A DNA stretch of 64,000 nt from Przewalskia tangutica. Lineage: Eukaryota; Streptophyta; Magnoliopsida; Solanales; Solanaceae. Location of the stretch: positions 51,693,007 through 51,757,006 of the forward strand of contig CM056732.1 of NCBI GenBank assembly GCA_029844215.1, given 5' to 3'. Position numbers and translations under genes: made by a program. Shown here in pieces: positions 46,418-57,138 of the stretch. Numbering within the stretch: the first letter of the stretch is position 1; every line of letters starts with the position of its first letter. The notes beneath the pieces are model-generated. The model was given only the letters and a program-made list of their open reading frames with translations. It was not told the origin of the DNA and did not search any database.

Positions 46418-48349
46418 CCCCTCCCCTTTGATGAACTTCTTCATCCAAAAATGCCTAAGTCTTGTGAGCTCTTCCTCCCCTCCCTTCACCTTGTTCTCGT
46501 CCTCCCCCCTTGGCCGAGAGCCCCTCCCCCTTGAGTTGGCCTTGTGGCCGAGAATAACCCCCCCCTTTCCTAGTGGTGCTAGCCGTGGGGTACACCCCCC
46601 CTTTGTGGTGTAGGAATACTCTCAAAAGTATTGTTATAATGCCCAAATTACCCTAGCCGTATACCTTGTTGTATTCTAAGGTTATACCTATACGAAAAGC
46701 CCGTAAATACTATTATACTTCCCGTCGATCCAAACCGAACCACAGGAAAATCTCCCTGGTTAGTTTGGAGTGCTATGTAGAAGTTGGTTAGAACTTCTAA
46801 GGGTTGTTTGGAGCGGGATGGAGCACCCGGAGTAGGAGCGAAACATTGCTAAGGATCGACTTTAAACTCGGATAATTATGGGCTTATCGAGGTAATTATC
46901 TTGTCCCCCCCTATTGTAATTAGATATTACGTGTTGTTAGAATATATAGTTGAGTTATACTATATATAGAACTGAACGTAGTTGTTGGCAATGTCCTTGG
47001 ACTTAAGCCCAAGAATCGAATCTGTAATTACATAGGGTGTATTCTGATGAACTTGTGTAGTAATGCCGTGGAGTAGAATTGGACCCGTTCGGGTTAGATA
47101 TATAACCCCCCCCTGGTTGGCTTGGTAGCCGACCTCGAGAAAGGAGGAGATTTACGCTGTTGTGGCGGGAGAGTCTTCGAATTTTACGTAGAAAGATGGT
47201 AACTTGTGTCTAGATGTTATTAAGCGCCTTGTGGGCTTATAGGTTGGAGTACTACGTGTGGTCTGATCCACTTGTCTTAATGAGTAGCCGACTGGTTGGA
47301 GCGTTTTGCTATTAGTCGATACTCGTCGCGAGGTATGTGAACCTCTTCCTATTGCTTCTAGCATGATATGTGTGAACTATGTAGTACGGTAGACGTACAT
47401 GTGTTTGATTGTTTGTAAAACATAAAGTGTTATAACGGCTTTATGGGAAGTTGGTTATAACGACTTTATGTAGGTAAGAAAAATGGCTTGTTATGTGTTA
47501 ATGAAGAACTTGAAGTATTTCAAAAGGTTTATAAATCGTTTTGAAAGAATGAGTGTAGTAATGTATTTTTGAAAACTTAAGAGTTATACTAGCTTTATGG
47601 GAAGTTAGGTATAACGGCTTAAGAATGTAAAAAGGAATAATGTGTTACTGATTTCGGAAATCAGGATGTGTATCGACAAACCACTGCAGCGTTAATAAAG
47701 GAAAATGTATTGACTAATAAAATTGTGTTATTAAAACCGGTAGAAACTTCCATCCGCATAAGCTAAGATAAGACAAAATGATATTTCTAGATCATGGTCA
47801 TTGTAATAAGATTGTTATAAATAAGAATAACCTACTTACATGTAAGGCTTATGTTTCTCAATTGGTTAATAAAAGGATTATATTCTTTTCTGAATAAGAC
47901 TATGAACTACGTAACCATTTTAAAATAAGAAACTGGAACACTTGAAATTAGGCAAACTCGAACGTTTGGAAAATAATGTTGTTACTTGATTTTACAAAGG
48001 TAAGTGTTTTGGTTTACTTAAAAAGACAGTCACTCTATTTTTATACTACGGGTATTGTGTGACTTATGTGATAGGAACGGATCTTTTAAAAAGATTTAAT
48101 GTATGAAGTACGTTGGGGTTAGATACTCGAACTTGTTAGTAGAAAGTACCTTGTGTGAACAACTTGATTGTATTGGGTTGTGATAGCCTTGTAATACTTT
48201 CTTGTTGATTTGATAAGTAAACATGTTAGGATGCTACTTGTGTTAGTATCTTGTGATTGTTATGTAAGGGTCATTCTTTGTGCTTACATTGTTAAAAGGT
48301 AAGTCCGTTATCTTGTTATTATATCACCTACCCCACTTGTGTATACCGG

Positions 48350-48690
48350 GCTTGCCACCGCGATCGCGGTCTTTCGGCTATCGCGGTCCTTGAGACTATC
48401 GGAGCCGCGGTATGCTCGTGATTGAATGATCATTCCGGGTGTTTAGCCCGATGCGGGGATTCCTATGCGGTCTCCGAGGACTATGCGGTCCTTGAGGGCT
48501 ATGCGAGTCGGAAGTCGGGATGGATACGAGGTTAGCGCGCCGATGCGCGGTATACCTCGGGTGGTCTAGGACCGTGATTCGAGGAATACCTTATGCGGTC
48601 TGTGTATGACCTACGCGAGTCGCGAGTTCCAGAATAGACGCGCATTGATATTGCGGGCGGTGGCGGCCGATCATGTAGTGCGATGCAGAG
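48350..48690. repeat. R5 LTR repeat zone (GCGGTC..GAGG units)
   Basis: Short words such as ATCGCGGTC, ATGCGGTC and CTTGAG recur at irregular 25-45-base spacing, GC-richer than the rest of the LTR. The homologous zone is at 54240-54640. Spacing differs between the two LTRs by small indels. Confidence 0.65.
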
Positions 48691-49310
48691 ACCTCGTGAT
48701 ACGCTTTATGGCATTTGTGGTACCGGGTCTTAGTAGTCGGCTATGCCTTCGCATTTACCGTGCGGTCTTATTGTGATGACTTTGGCGTGAGTCCACGACT
48801 TGACATATCGCTATTTGTTGTGAATCGTAGTTTGGTTATCATACGTGTCTCGCTTATATAGACTACTATGATTTCGATTCTGATACTTACGATTTCACAT
48901 ACTTGGTACATGTTATCGACCTCCTTGGCTGCGTTCATCGCGAGTAAAGGTACTCGATCGATGATCCTCGCTCTTAGGGTCCACAATTCGGCGTTTGGGA
49001 AAGCTCCGTTTCTCCGAGGCTTATCTTGGTATAGTCCACTGTCGTTGTAGGTATTTACATTCGAGGTATGGCGGCCCCGTCGCCATAGTCATGCAAATCT
49101 TAGAGTGCATAATCTTTGTTGTGGGCGAGTTTGTAAAAGATTAAAGCTGTTCATTTTGAAAGATTGTTTATATATGCCGAAAGCAAGTTTTTCACAAGAT
49201 TATTGTTTTATATTTCATTGTCTCATGTTATGTTTTATGTTCTGATTACTGCGATGTTGTATCACTAGGTGCCCGGTAAGGCACGATCCGCGGGCCGGTT
49301 TGAGTGTGAG

Positions 49311-49321
49311 TGGTATCGAGC
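49311..49321 (+). other. R5 primer-binding site
   Basis: TGGTATCGAGC directly follows the LTR end and lacks the A of the expected CAG, as in R1-R4. Confidence 0.85.
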
Positions 49322-49365
49322 GATTAATCCTCGGAAAGTGTCTACAGCCGTATCGGTAGAGTCTT

Positions 49366-49398
49366 GATTATCGGTGTGTTGTGCACACACCAATAATC
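49366..49398 (+). promoter_or_regulatory. Leader hairpin between PBS and gag
   Basis: GATTATCGGTGTGT (49366-49379) pairs with ACACACCAATAATC (49385-49398), a 14-bp stem with one mismatch and a five-base loop. Its top includes the self-complementary word GTGCAC. Related sequences are in the same leader position of R1, R2, R3, R4 and R6. Confidence 0.7.
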
Positions 49399-49505
49399 GT
49401 GAGGCTATAGGATATTTAGGATGGTTTCTATTCTTCTCACTCGAGATCGTGCCTTAGAGGCTGTGTTGTAAGTTGGACCCTCGACGAAATTATTTCCTTA
49501 TCGTT

Positions 49506-49965
49506 ATGCCTCGCGTAGGGCAACCGGGCCCGGGAGGCAAGCGTAGAGAGGCTGCGAGTAGAGTTCGAGGGTGGCGAGGCACAGCCCAATCATTACCTAG
49601 GGTAGTCTTTGCTATCGGGAGTTTTGCGACGTCACTAGCCCCAAAGAGTTTAGTGCGGCGGCGCGATGCTACTGCGCCATGTTATATGAACCTTGATTCG
49701 CGGCCAGAGCAGGAATATAGATTGCCAAAGGACAACCTCACATTACTAGCTATAGATTTGGCTACCGCAGAGTATACCGATGTACCGCGAGTCTTGAGGA
49801 CTATCTAAAGAGGGTTGTGCAAGAGTAATTCTTGATTAGGCTTGAGCATGGCACGTATGCGGGCTTATGCGCAGGCCGAGAAGCGTAGAGATCGGGGTTA
49901 ACGAAGGACGAGAAGAGGGCGAGCAGCAGAGTCCTTTGGTAACTTTCAAGGTGAGTATACCTTAA
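49506..49965 (+). pseudogene. R5 gag remnant, core deleted
   Basis: The start codon at 49506 opens MPRVGQPGPGGKRR, the basic gag N-terminus. The frame runs to 49808. A later piece near 49850-49940 reads like the AYAQ..E.R..R end of the gag capsid region. The capsid core between them is missing, and so is the zinc knuckle. As drawn it cannot make a working Gag. Confidence 0.65.
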
Positions 49966-50459
49966 GTGCTATGTTACGATAGCGATGTGTTAGTTGTGAT
50001 TAGAATCATGGTTGTTTAACCGAGTAAGATGTTGGGGGATAGAGAAGGTGTGAGCCTTAGAGTGTTATACGTAAAGACCTTAGAGTTAAGGCCATCTCGA
50101 GAAAGGTGTAATTTTATGTTTGACAAATATATGAGTGAATAGACAACTTGAGCTATTTTCATGGGATAAGTCCATGAGTAGCGTGATTTGAAAGAAGTTA
50201 TTAGAGCTAAGAAGACGCGGGTTTTCGTAACGTGTTTAGTAAGATTGTTCCCGGGAGCTAGTGTTTTCGCGCAATGCGGTCGGATTGAGGCCGTGATGCG
50301 GGTCAACCCGCGGCCTTTTTGGTGGTGGGTCGGTTGTGGTGGTCCCGCCTTGTGGTAGGGTCATGAGGTGTTAGGCCCAAGTTTAGTTAACCAGTCACGA
50401 GTTCGTGGATGCGTTCGACCGGTGGTTGGGCGATGGGGCAGCCCATCGTGTTCTTGATC

Positions 50460-50985
50460 GGGACCGTTCACTCGGCGATGTTGTTTTTACGAAAGGTTGT
50501 AAGGCTGCACAGGTGCCTACCTTCACCTTATGGCGACAGTGGAGCCAGTTACGGCTGTTTTTGTTTGGAAGTTTTACTGCATGTGTTAAGAACTCAGTGA
50601 GTCTCAGATCGCATTCGCCGCCGGGCGGTCGTGGATTTCGAGGTAGTTGTGAGATTGTTGTCTCTGTGGAGGAGCGTTTGAGCTACCATTTCGGTGTTCG
50701 GATGTCGCCTTATGAAGCCTTTGAGGCGGAAGTGTAAGTTCTTGGTCGATTGGTTCGATGTTGGCGGGGTTGAATAGTTGGTTGAGCTTGTTCCAGCAGA
50801 TGTGGATAGTGAAGCTTGTCTAGAAGAAGTTACGGCGGCTCGGAGGAATCGTGCGGATAAGCGGCGACGACGCAGAGTTGAGTTGACGGTCGGTCTTCTT
50901 GAAAGTACCACCGGACGGTGTGACGAGTTTTGGAAAGCGAAGGAACTTAGCCCGAGTTACTTTGGGCCTTTGTGAGTTCATGTGA
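50460..50985 (+). pseudogene. R5 integrase 3' remnant
   Basis: The frame at 50405-50737 gives VEERLSYHFGVRMSPYEAF, matching the SYH.S..MSPYEALYG segment of gypsy integrase. Earlier it gives KGCKAAQVPTFTLWRQWSQ, which lines up with the STAFHPQTDGQ region. The next frame (50778-50975) ends EFWKAKELSPSYFGPL, matching GK..KLSPRYIGPF at the end of the integrase. Reverse transcriptase, RNase H and the integrase core are absent. The R4 remnant at 45290-45720 is the same region. Confidence 0.75.
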
Positions 50986-50989
50986 AGAA

Positions 50990-51565
50990 TAGGCGGGTTA
51001 TATATGTTAGCTTTGCCGTCCGACTTAGGAGGAAGGGCGTCCGTCTTTCATATTGTTATGTTCGGAAAGTATCGAAGATCCATCCGAATGTTCCCGATTA
51101 ATGATGACCACGTTAGAGATAGTAACCGAGTGTTGATACCAAAGCGATGCTCGTAAATGTGGTAAGAATTAGTGTCACGGCTTGATGATCGCATGCAGCC
51201 CGGTATCATTTGTTGGGTCGTCGGAGCAAGGCTCGCGACAAAGTGACAAAAGTGGTACCATTTGTTGGGTCGCCTGAGAAGGTTAATGCCTCAGGCAGAG
51301 TGACAAAGTGGTATCTACGACAAGTAAAGAGAGAAGCAAGCATGTATGGCGAGCATAGATGTGAACATTTCTTTTGTAAAGAGAAAGGGGCGAAGGAAGT
51401 ATATTTTAGACCCCGGTGAGAAGTGTTTTGTGGTGATGATTAGAGGTGTTTCCTCGTGGGCTTAGATGTGGGTATTTGTGCGGTTGTTTCTATGGCCATG
51501 TGTGGCAAGGATTGTTTCGTAAGTATAGTAGTGAAGACTATACTGGCGCACGTTTGTTTTTGAGA
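50990..51565 (+). other. R5 non-coding segment before the polypurine tract
   Basis: It resembles the matching part of R4 (45000-45290) and R1. AAGTGGTACCATTTGTTGGG and GTGACAAA words recur, giving a small internal duplication near 51200-51320. No domain is seen. Confidence 0.55.
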
Positions 51566-51609
51566 CTTAGAAGGAACATTCGGGACGAATGTTTCTAAGG
51601 GGGGAAGAA
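51566..51609 (+). promoter_or_regulatory. R5 palindrome and polypurine tract
   Basis: CTTAGAAGGAACATTCG pairs with CGAATGTTTCTAAG (51566-51599). The purine tract AAGGGGGGAAGAA (51597-51609) overlaps its 3' arm and abuts the LTR. This is the clearest copy in the window. Confidence 0.9.
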
Positions 51610-54600
51610 TGTTATACCCCGTAGTCCCAGGGTATGTATGCGAGGACGTACGTACGAGAATACGACAGAAAGATTGGAAAGGAAGAAAGAGGCGATTTTT
51701 CCACGGAAAAGTTTCCGGTTTTTGTGAAGGAAAAAGGTTCGTTAATGGGAATTGGATTCCCAGATTTGGTATTCGGACTTCCTGGAATATTAGAGAATTA
51801 TGGAATTTTATTTTCGGAAATGGTCACGTGGGGCCCACTGAGAAATTCTGGTTTTGTAGAAGCCCACTTTGTTTTCGAGATTTTGGCCATTATGGATATT
51901 TTCTAAGATGTTTTATTTGAGGGCGATAGGAGGGTGACACGTGTCACCCGCCAGTGGCTTCGCCGAATGGCATTTGAGCACAGTCTGGACAGTCGTTTTT
52001 CGACGAAACGTTTTACATAACTTGCGAGGGGAAAATTCCGGCTATGTCTTTTCTTATTTTTGCGGATTTTTCCGAAGGACGAAACGTGTTGGACCAACGA
52101 GAGGGCGGCACTTGCACCTCTCGTTGGTGAGCGTGAAGCGGTAAGGTGGCGAAATAGGTGGCTTGTTGGTGAGATATTTGTGTAGATATTTGTGAGGTTT
52201 TAAGGAGTAGGGACTAGGGAGCACTTGGGCATATCTTGGCCTTACACTTGTGTAGCACTTGGCTTGATCTTGGCCATTGGTTGGCCTTGGCTTATACTAT
52301 AAATACCCCTCCCCTTTGATGAACTTCTTCATCCAAAAATGCCTAAGTCTTGTGAGCTCTTCCTCCCCTCCCTTCACCTTGTTCTCGTCCTCCCCCCTTG
52401 GCCGAGAGCCCCTCCCCCTTGAGTTGGCCTTGTGGCCGAGAATAACCCCCCCCTTTCCTAGTGGTGCTAGCCGTGGGGTACACCCCCCCTTTGTGGTGTA
52501 GGAATACTCTCAAAAGTATTGTTATAATGCCCAAAGTACCCTAGCCGTATACCTTGTTGTATTCTAAGGTTATACCTATCCGAAAAGCCCAGAAATACTA
52601 TTATACGTCCCGTCAGTCACAAAACCTAACCACAAGGAAAATCTCCATGGTTAGTTTGGAGTGCTATGTAAGTTGGTTAGAACTTCTAAGGGTTGTTTGG
52701 AGCGGGATGGAGCACCCGGAGTAGGAGCGAAACATTGCTAAGGATCGACTTTAAACTCGGATAATTATGGGCTTATCGAGGTAATTATCTTGTCCCCCCC
52801 TATTGTAATTAGATATTACGTGTTGTTAGAATATATAGTTGAGTTATACTATATATAGAACTGAACGTAGTTGTTGGCAATGTCCTTGGACTTAAGCTCA
52901 AGAATCAGAATCTGTAATTACATAGGGTGTATTCTGATGAGACTTGTGTAGTAGTGCAGTGGAGTAGAATTGTACCGTTCGGGTTAGATATATAACCCCA
53001 CTGGTTGGCTTGGTAATGAGCCTCGATAAAGGAGGAGATTTCTGTTGTGGCGGGGAGAGTCTTTGAATTTTCTGTAGAAAGATGGTAACTTGTGTCTAGA
53101 TGTTAATAAGCGCCTTGTGGCCTTATAGGTTGAAGTACTACGTGTGGAGTGATCCACTTGGCTTAAGGAGTAGCCGACTGGTTGGAGCGTTTTGCTATTA
53201 GTCGATACTCGTCGCGAGGTATGTGAACCTCTTCCTATTGCTTCTAGCATGATATGTGTGAACTATGTAGTACGGTAGACGTACATGTGTTTGATTGTTT
53301 GTAAAACATAAAGTGTTATAACGGCTTTATGGGAAGTTGGTTATAACAGCTTTATGTAGGTAAGAAAATGGCTTGTTATGTGTTAATGAAGAACTTGAAG
53401 TATTTCAAAAGGTTTATAAATCGTTTTGAAAGAATGTGTGTAGTAATGTATTTTTGAAAACTTAAGAGTTATACTAGCTTTATGGGAAGTTAGGTATAAC
53501 GGCTTAAGAATGTAAAAAGGAATAATGTGTTACTGATTTCGGAAATCAGGATGTGTATCGACAAACCACTGCAGCGTTAATAAAGGAAAATGTATTGACT
53601 AATAAAATTGTGTTATTAAAACCAGTAGAAACTTCCATCTGCATAGAAGCTAAGATAAGACAAAATGATATTTCCTAGATCATGATTCTTGTAATAAGAT
53701 TGTTATAAATAAGAATAACCTACTTACATGTAAGGCTTATGTTTCTCAATTGGTTAATAAAAGGATTATATTCTTGAATGAATAAGACTATGAACTACGA
53801 AACCTTTTAAAATAAGAAAGCTGGAACACTTGAAATTAGGCAAACTCGAGCGTTTGGAAAATAATGTTGTTACTTGATTTTACAAAGGTAAGTGTTTTAG
53901 TTTACTTAAAAAAGACATCCACTCTATTTTTATACTACGGGTATTGTGTGACTTATGTGATAGGAACGGATCTTTTAAAAAGATTTAATGTATGAAGTAC
54001 GTTGGGGTTAGATACTCGAACTTGTTAGTAGAAAGTACCTTGTGTGAACAACTTGATTGTATTGGGTTGTGATAGCCTTGTAATACTTTCTTGTTGATTT
54101 GATAAGTAAACATGTTAGGATGCTACTTGTGTTAGTATCTTGTGATTGTTATGTAAGGGGGTCATTCTTGCTGTGCTTACATTGTTAAAAGGTAAGTCCA
54201 TTGTACTGTTATTATATCACCTACCCTCTTGTGTATATCACAGGGCTTGCCACCCTTGACGCGGTCTTTACGGCTATCACGGTCCTTGAGACTATCGCGA
54301 GTCGCGGTATGCTCGAGATTGAATGATCATTCGGTGTTTAGCCTGATGCGGGGATTCCTATGCGGTCTCGAGGACTATCGCGGTCCTCGAGGGGCTATGC
54401 GAGTGCGGAAGTCGGGATGGATACCGAGGTTAGTGCCGCCGATGCGGGGTATACCTCGGGTGGTCTAGGACCGGATTCGAGAATACCTTATGCGGTGCTG
54501 TATGACCTATGCGGAGTCAGCGAGAGTTCGAGAATAGACGCGCATTGATATTGCGGGCGGTGGCGGCTTCGATCATGTGGTGCGGTCTAGAGACCTCGTG

Positions 54601-55236
54601 ATACGCTTTATGGCATTTGTGGTGCGGGGTCTTAGTAGTCGGCTATGCCTTCGCATTTACCGTCGGTCTTATTGTGATGACTTTGAGGCGTGAGTCACGA
54701 CTTGACATATCGCTTATTTGTTGTGAATCGTAGTTTGGTTATCATACATGTCTCCCGCTTTATATAGACTACTATGATTTCGATTCTGATGTACTTACGA
54801 TTTCACATACTTGGTACATGTTGTCTTGACCTCGCCGAAGTGCGTTCATGCCGCAGGTAAAGGTACTCCAGTCGATGATCCTCGCTCTTAGGGTCACAGT
54901 TCAGCGTTTGGGAAAGCTCCGTTTCTCCGGAGGCTTATCTTGGTATAGTCCCCTGTCGTTGTAGGTATTTACATTCAGGGGTATGGCGGCCACTGTCGCC
55001 ATAAACTGCAAATCTTAAGTCTGTAGTAATGCTGTAGGCGTGGTTTGTAAAAAGGATTAAACTGTTCATTTTGAAAGATTGTTTATATATGCCGAAAGGC
55101 AAGTTTTTCACAAGATTATTGTTTTATATTTCTGTTGTCTCATGTTATGTTTTTATGTTCCGCTGATTACTCTGATGTTGTATCACTAGGGTGCCCGGGG
55201 TAAGGCACCAGTCACGGGCCCGGGTTTGGTGTGACA
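51610..55236 (+). repeat. R5 3' LTR (3627 bp)
   Basis: It runs from TGTTATACCCCGTAGTCCCA to GGTGTGACA. The palindrome is at 51933-51948 and the TATA box at 52298-52305. Its last 100 bases keep CCCGGGGTAAGGCACCAGTC, which is damaged in the 5' LTR. Confidence 0.92.
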
Positions 55237-55699
55237 GACATCGGGTCGAACGCATCCACGAACTTCGTCTGCTGGTCATCTAAACTTGGGCCTAGCACCT
55301 CGTGACCTACCACTGGCGGGGCCACCCAGCGCCATTCAAGACTCATTTTCGGGTTGACACGCAACACGCCTCAACCCGACCCTCCATCACGCCAACTCTC
55401 TAGTTCTCGATCCGAACAATCTTACCTATTCAAGTCATGAAAGCTACCACTTCCATCTCACATTACCCAGGGACTGATCACACAAATATATATCCCACGC
55501 ACTACGCACTCGATAAAGGTCAAACATAAAATAGATCTTTTACTCAAGACGACCTCACCGTAAGGTCTCAATCGTGACATAGTCTGGGTTCACACTTACC
55601 ATGACCCCATACTTAACCTCCCAACTAACCATGTTTTCTAACTCACGATTTACACAACGCTATTCGCATGTACATAATAATGAGATCATCATAACAAGA

Positions 55700-56947
55700 T
55701 ACCAAAACTATAGAGGTTAAGGATATACCGAAGCTACCGCTCCACTCTAATCATAGGCACATACTGCGAGTATGCTATCGAAGGTGATGAACCAGCCATC
55801 GATCCGAAGGTGAGTCGTCTTTGCTGAACCTCTCCTATAAGCCGATCTCTCTTCATGGCCGACGGCGCAGAATAACAAGCTCCTCGTACTACGACACTCC
55901 CGAAATGCGGTCTACCACATCGACCACACGAGGTAGGGGTATCGTGACCGCCAACACCCTACTCCCCGAACATCTGAAACACAGGAGCCACGACACTGCT
56001 CCCGATCTCCCAGGTCCGAGCCGCGGAGGACCACTCAGAATGGCGGAGCGCATAACTAGTCTGGCTTGGGCGGTCCGCCTCGAAAATCACCAAAGGACCC
56101 TGCTGTCTTGGCCCTCTTATGCTGACCTTGGTCATTCCGTCGATTTCTCGCCTCACCCTGAGTGCATAAGCTCGCATGCGGCAATGTCCATGCGGTGAAG
56201 AGCTACACTGAACAACTCTCGCTAGGTAATCATCGAGCCCTGTAACATATCGGTGCACTCGGTCCTCCATACTAGCTACTAATGCGGGGACATACCGGGC
56301 TAATGAGTCGAACTCCACATTGTACTCCCGAACCGTACGCCCGTTCTGCCGCAACACCAAAAATCTGTCGGCCCGAGCCCTCCTTATCTGCGGAGGCAAG
56401 AAGTGCAAGAAAAGCCTTTGAGAACTCGTCCCACAAGGCCGGAAGTGCATTCTCTCCCCGGGACAGCTCCCACGAATCAAACCAGTCGACTGCGGTATCA
56501 CGCAGCCGATGCGAACCTAGGACCACTGACTCGGTCTCCGATGCCTTGATCACCCTCATGATCCACATCGCCGGATGAACTTGCGGATCATCCTCGTGCC
56601 TCGACCAGTAAAACTCGGCGCTACAACTCGTAAAATCTCGTAGCCTCAAACTATTCGCTCTGATGCACCACGGTGCCGCTGAACTGAATCGCCGCGTCCA
56701 CTGTCCTCATATCTCGCCACGATCCCGGCGATGGTGGCCATCTCTCGCGTACCCGACTCCTGCGCCTCAGTGGGACGGAGGCTCAGTCTTTGTAGTCTCG
56801 CGACGCCGCCGCTCTAAACTCATTGGGGTGGCGGCGCAAAACTCGACGTCGCACTAACTACCTCGACCGCTCACGCGCTGCGCCCTCCTCTCCACTAATC
56901 CACTCGGCTGCCTTGCCGGCTCGCCCCCCGGCCTTTCGCAGAGGCAT
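55700..56947 (-). pseudogene. R4 gag remnant, best-preserved capsid
   Basis: The gag start codon is at 56947. The frame at 56272-56649 gives ETESVVLGSHRLRDTAVDWF, a gypsy gag core segment, followed by WELSRGENALPALWDEFSKA. The frame at 55959-56501 then gives LHFLPPQIRRARADRFLVLR, VREYNVEFDSLARYVP and MEDRVHRYVTGLDDYL, the Retrotrans_gag pattern. The two frames overlap and differ, so at least one frameshift separates them. No zinc knuckle is clear. Gag assembles particles around element RNA; this copy is interrupted. Confidence 0.85.
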
Positions 56948-57124
56948 ACGGTAAAACGAAACACGCCGAGGGTCCAACTTACAACACTTCTAAGGCACGA
57001 TCTCGTAATGAGAAGAATGGAAACCAATCCTAAATGTCCTATAGCCTCCGATTATAGATGTGGTGCCTGACACCGATAATCAAGACTCTACTAGACACGG
57101 TGTAGACACTTTCCGAGACTAATC

Positions 57125-57135
57125 GCTCGATACCA
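57125..57135 (-). other. R4 primer-binding site
   Basis: GCTCGATACCA, the complement of TGGTATCGAGC, lies three bases before the 5' LTR. Confidence 0.85.
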
Positions 57136-57138
57136 CTT

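Larger units (their letters stand above)
45726..49309 (+). repeat. R5 5' LTR (3584 bp)
   Basis: It starts TGTTATACCCCGTAGTCCCA. The end is inferred by alignment with the 3' LTR: here the terminal ACAGAG is reduced to AG, so the CA end is missing. A TATA box (TATAAATA) is at 46410-46417. Confidence 0.9.
45726..55236 (+). mobile_element. R5: youngest-looking long-LTR gypsy element, nested in R4
   Basis: LTRs of 3.58 and 3.63 kb bracket a 2.30 kb internal region on the plus strand. The flanks are GACCA (45721-45725) and GACAT (55237-55241), a target duplication if one C has been lost. Large blocks of the two LTRs are identical, including about 225 bases with the same open frame at 46389-46613 and 52277-52501. 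It must be younger than R4, which it interrupts. Confidence 0.93.
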
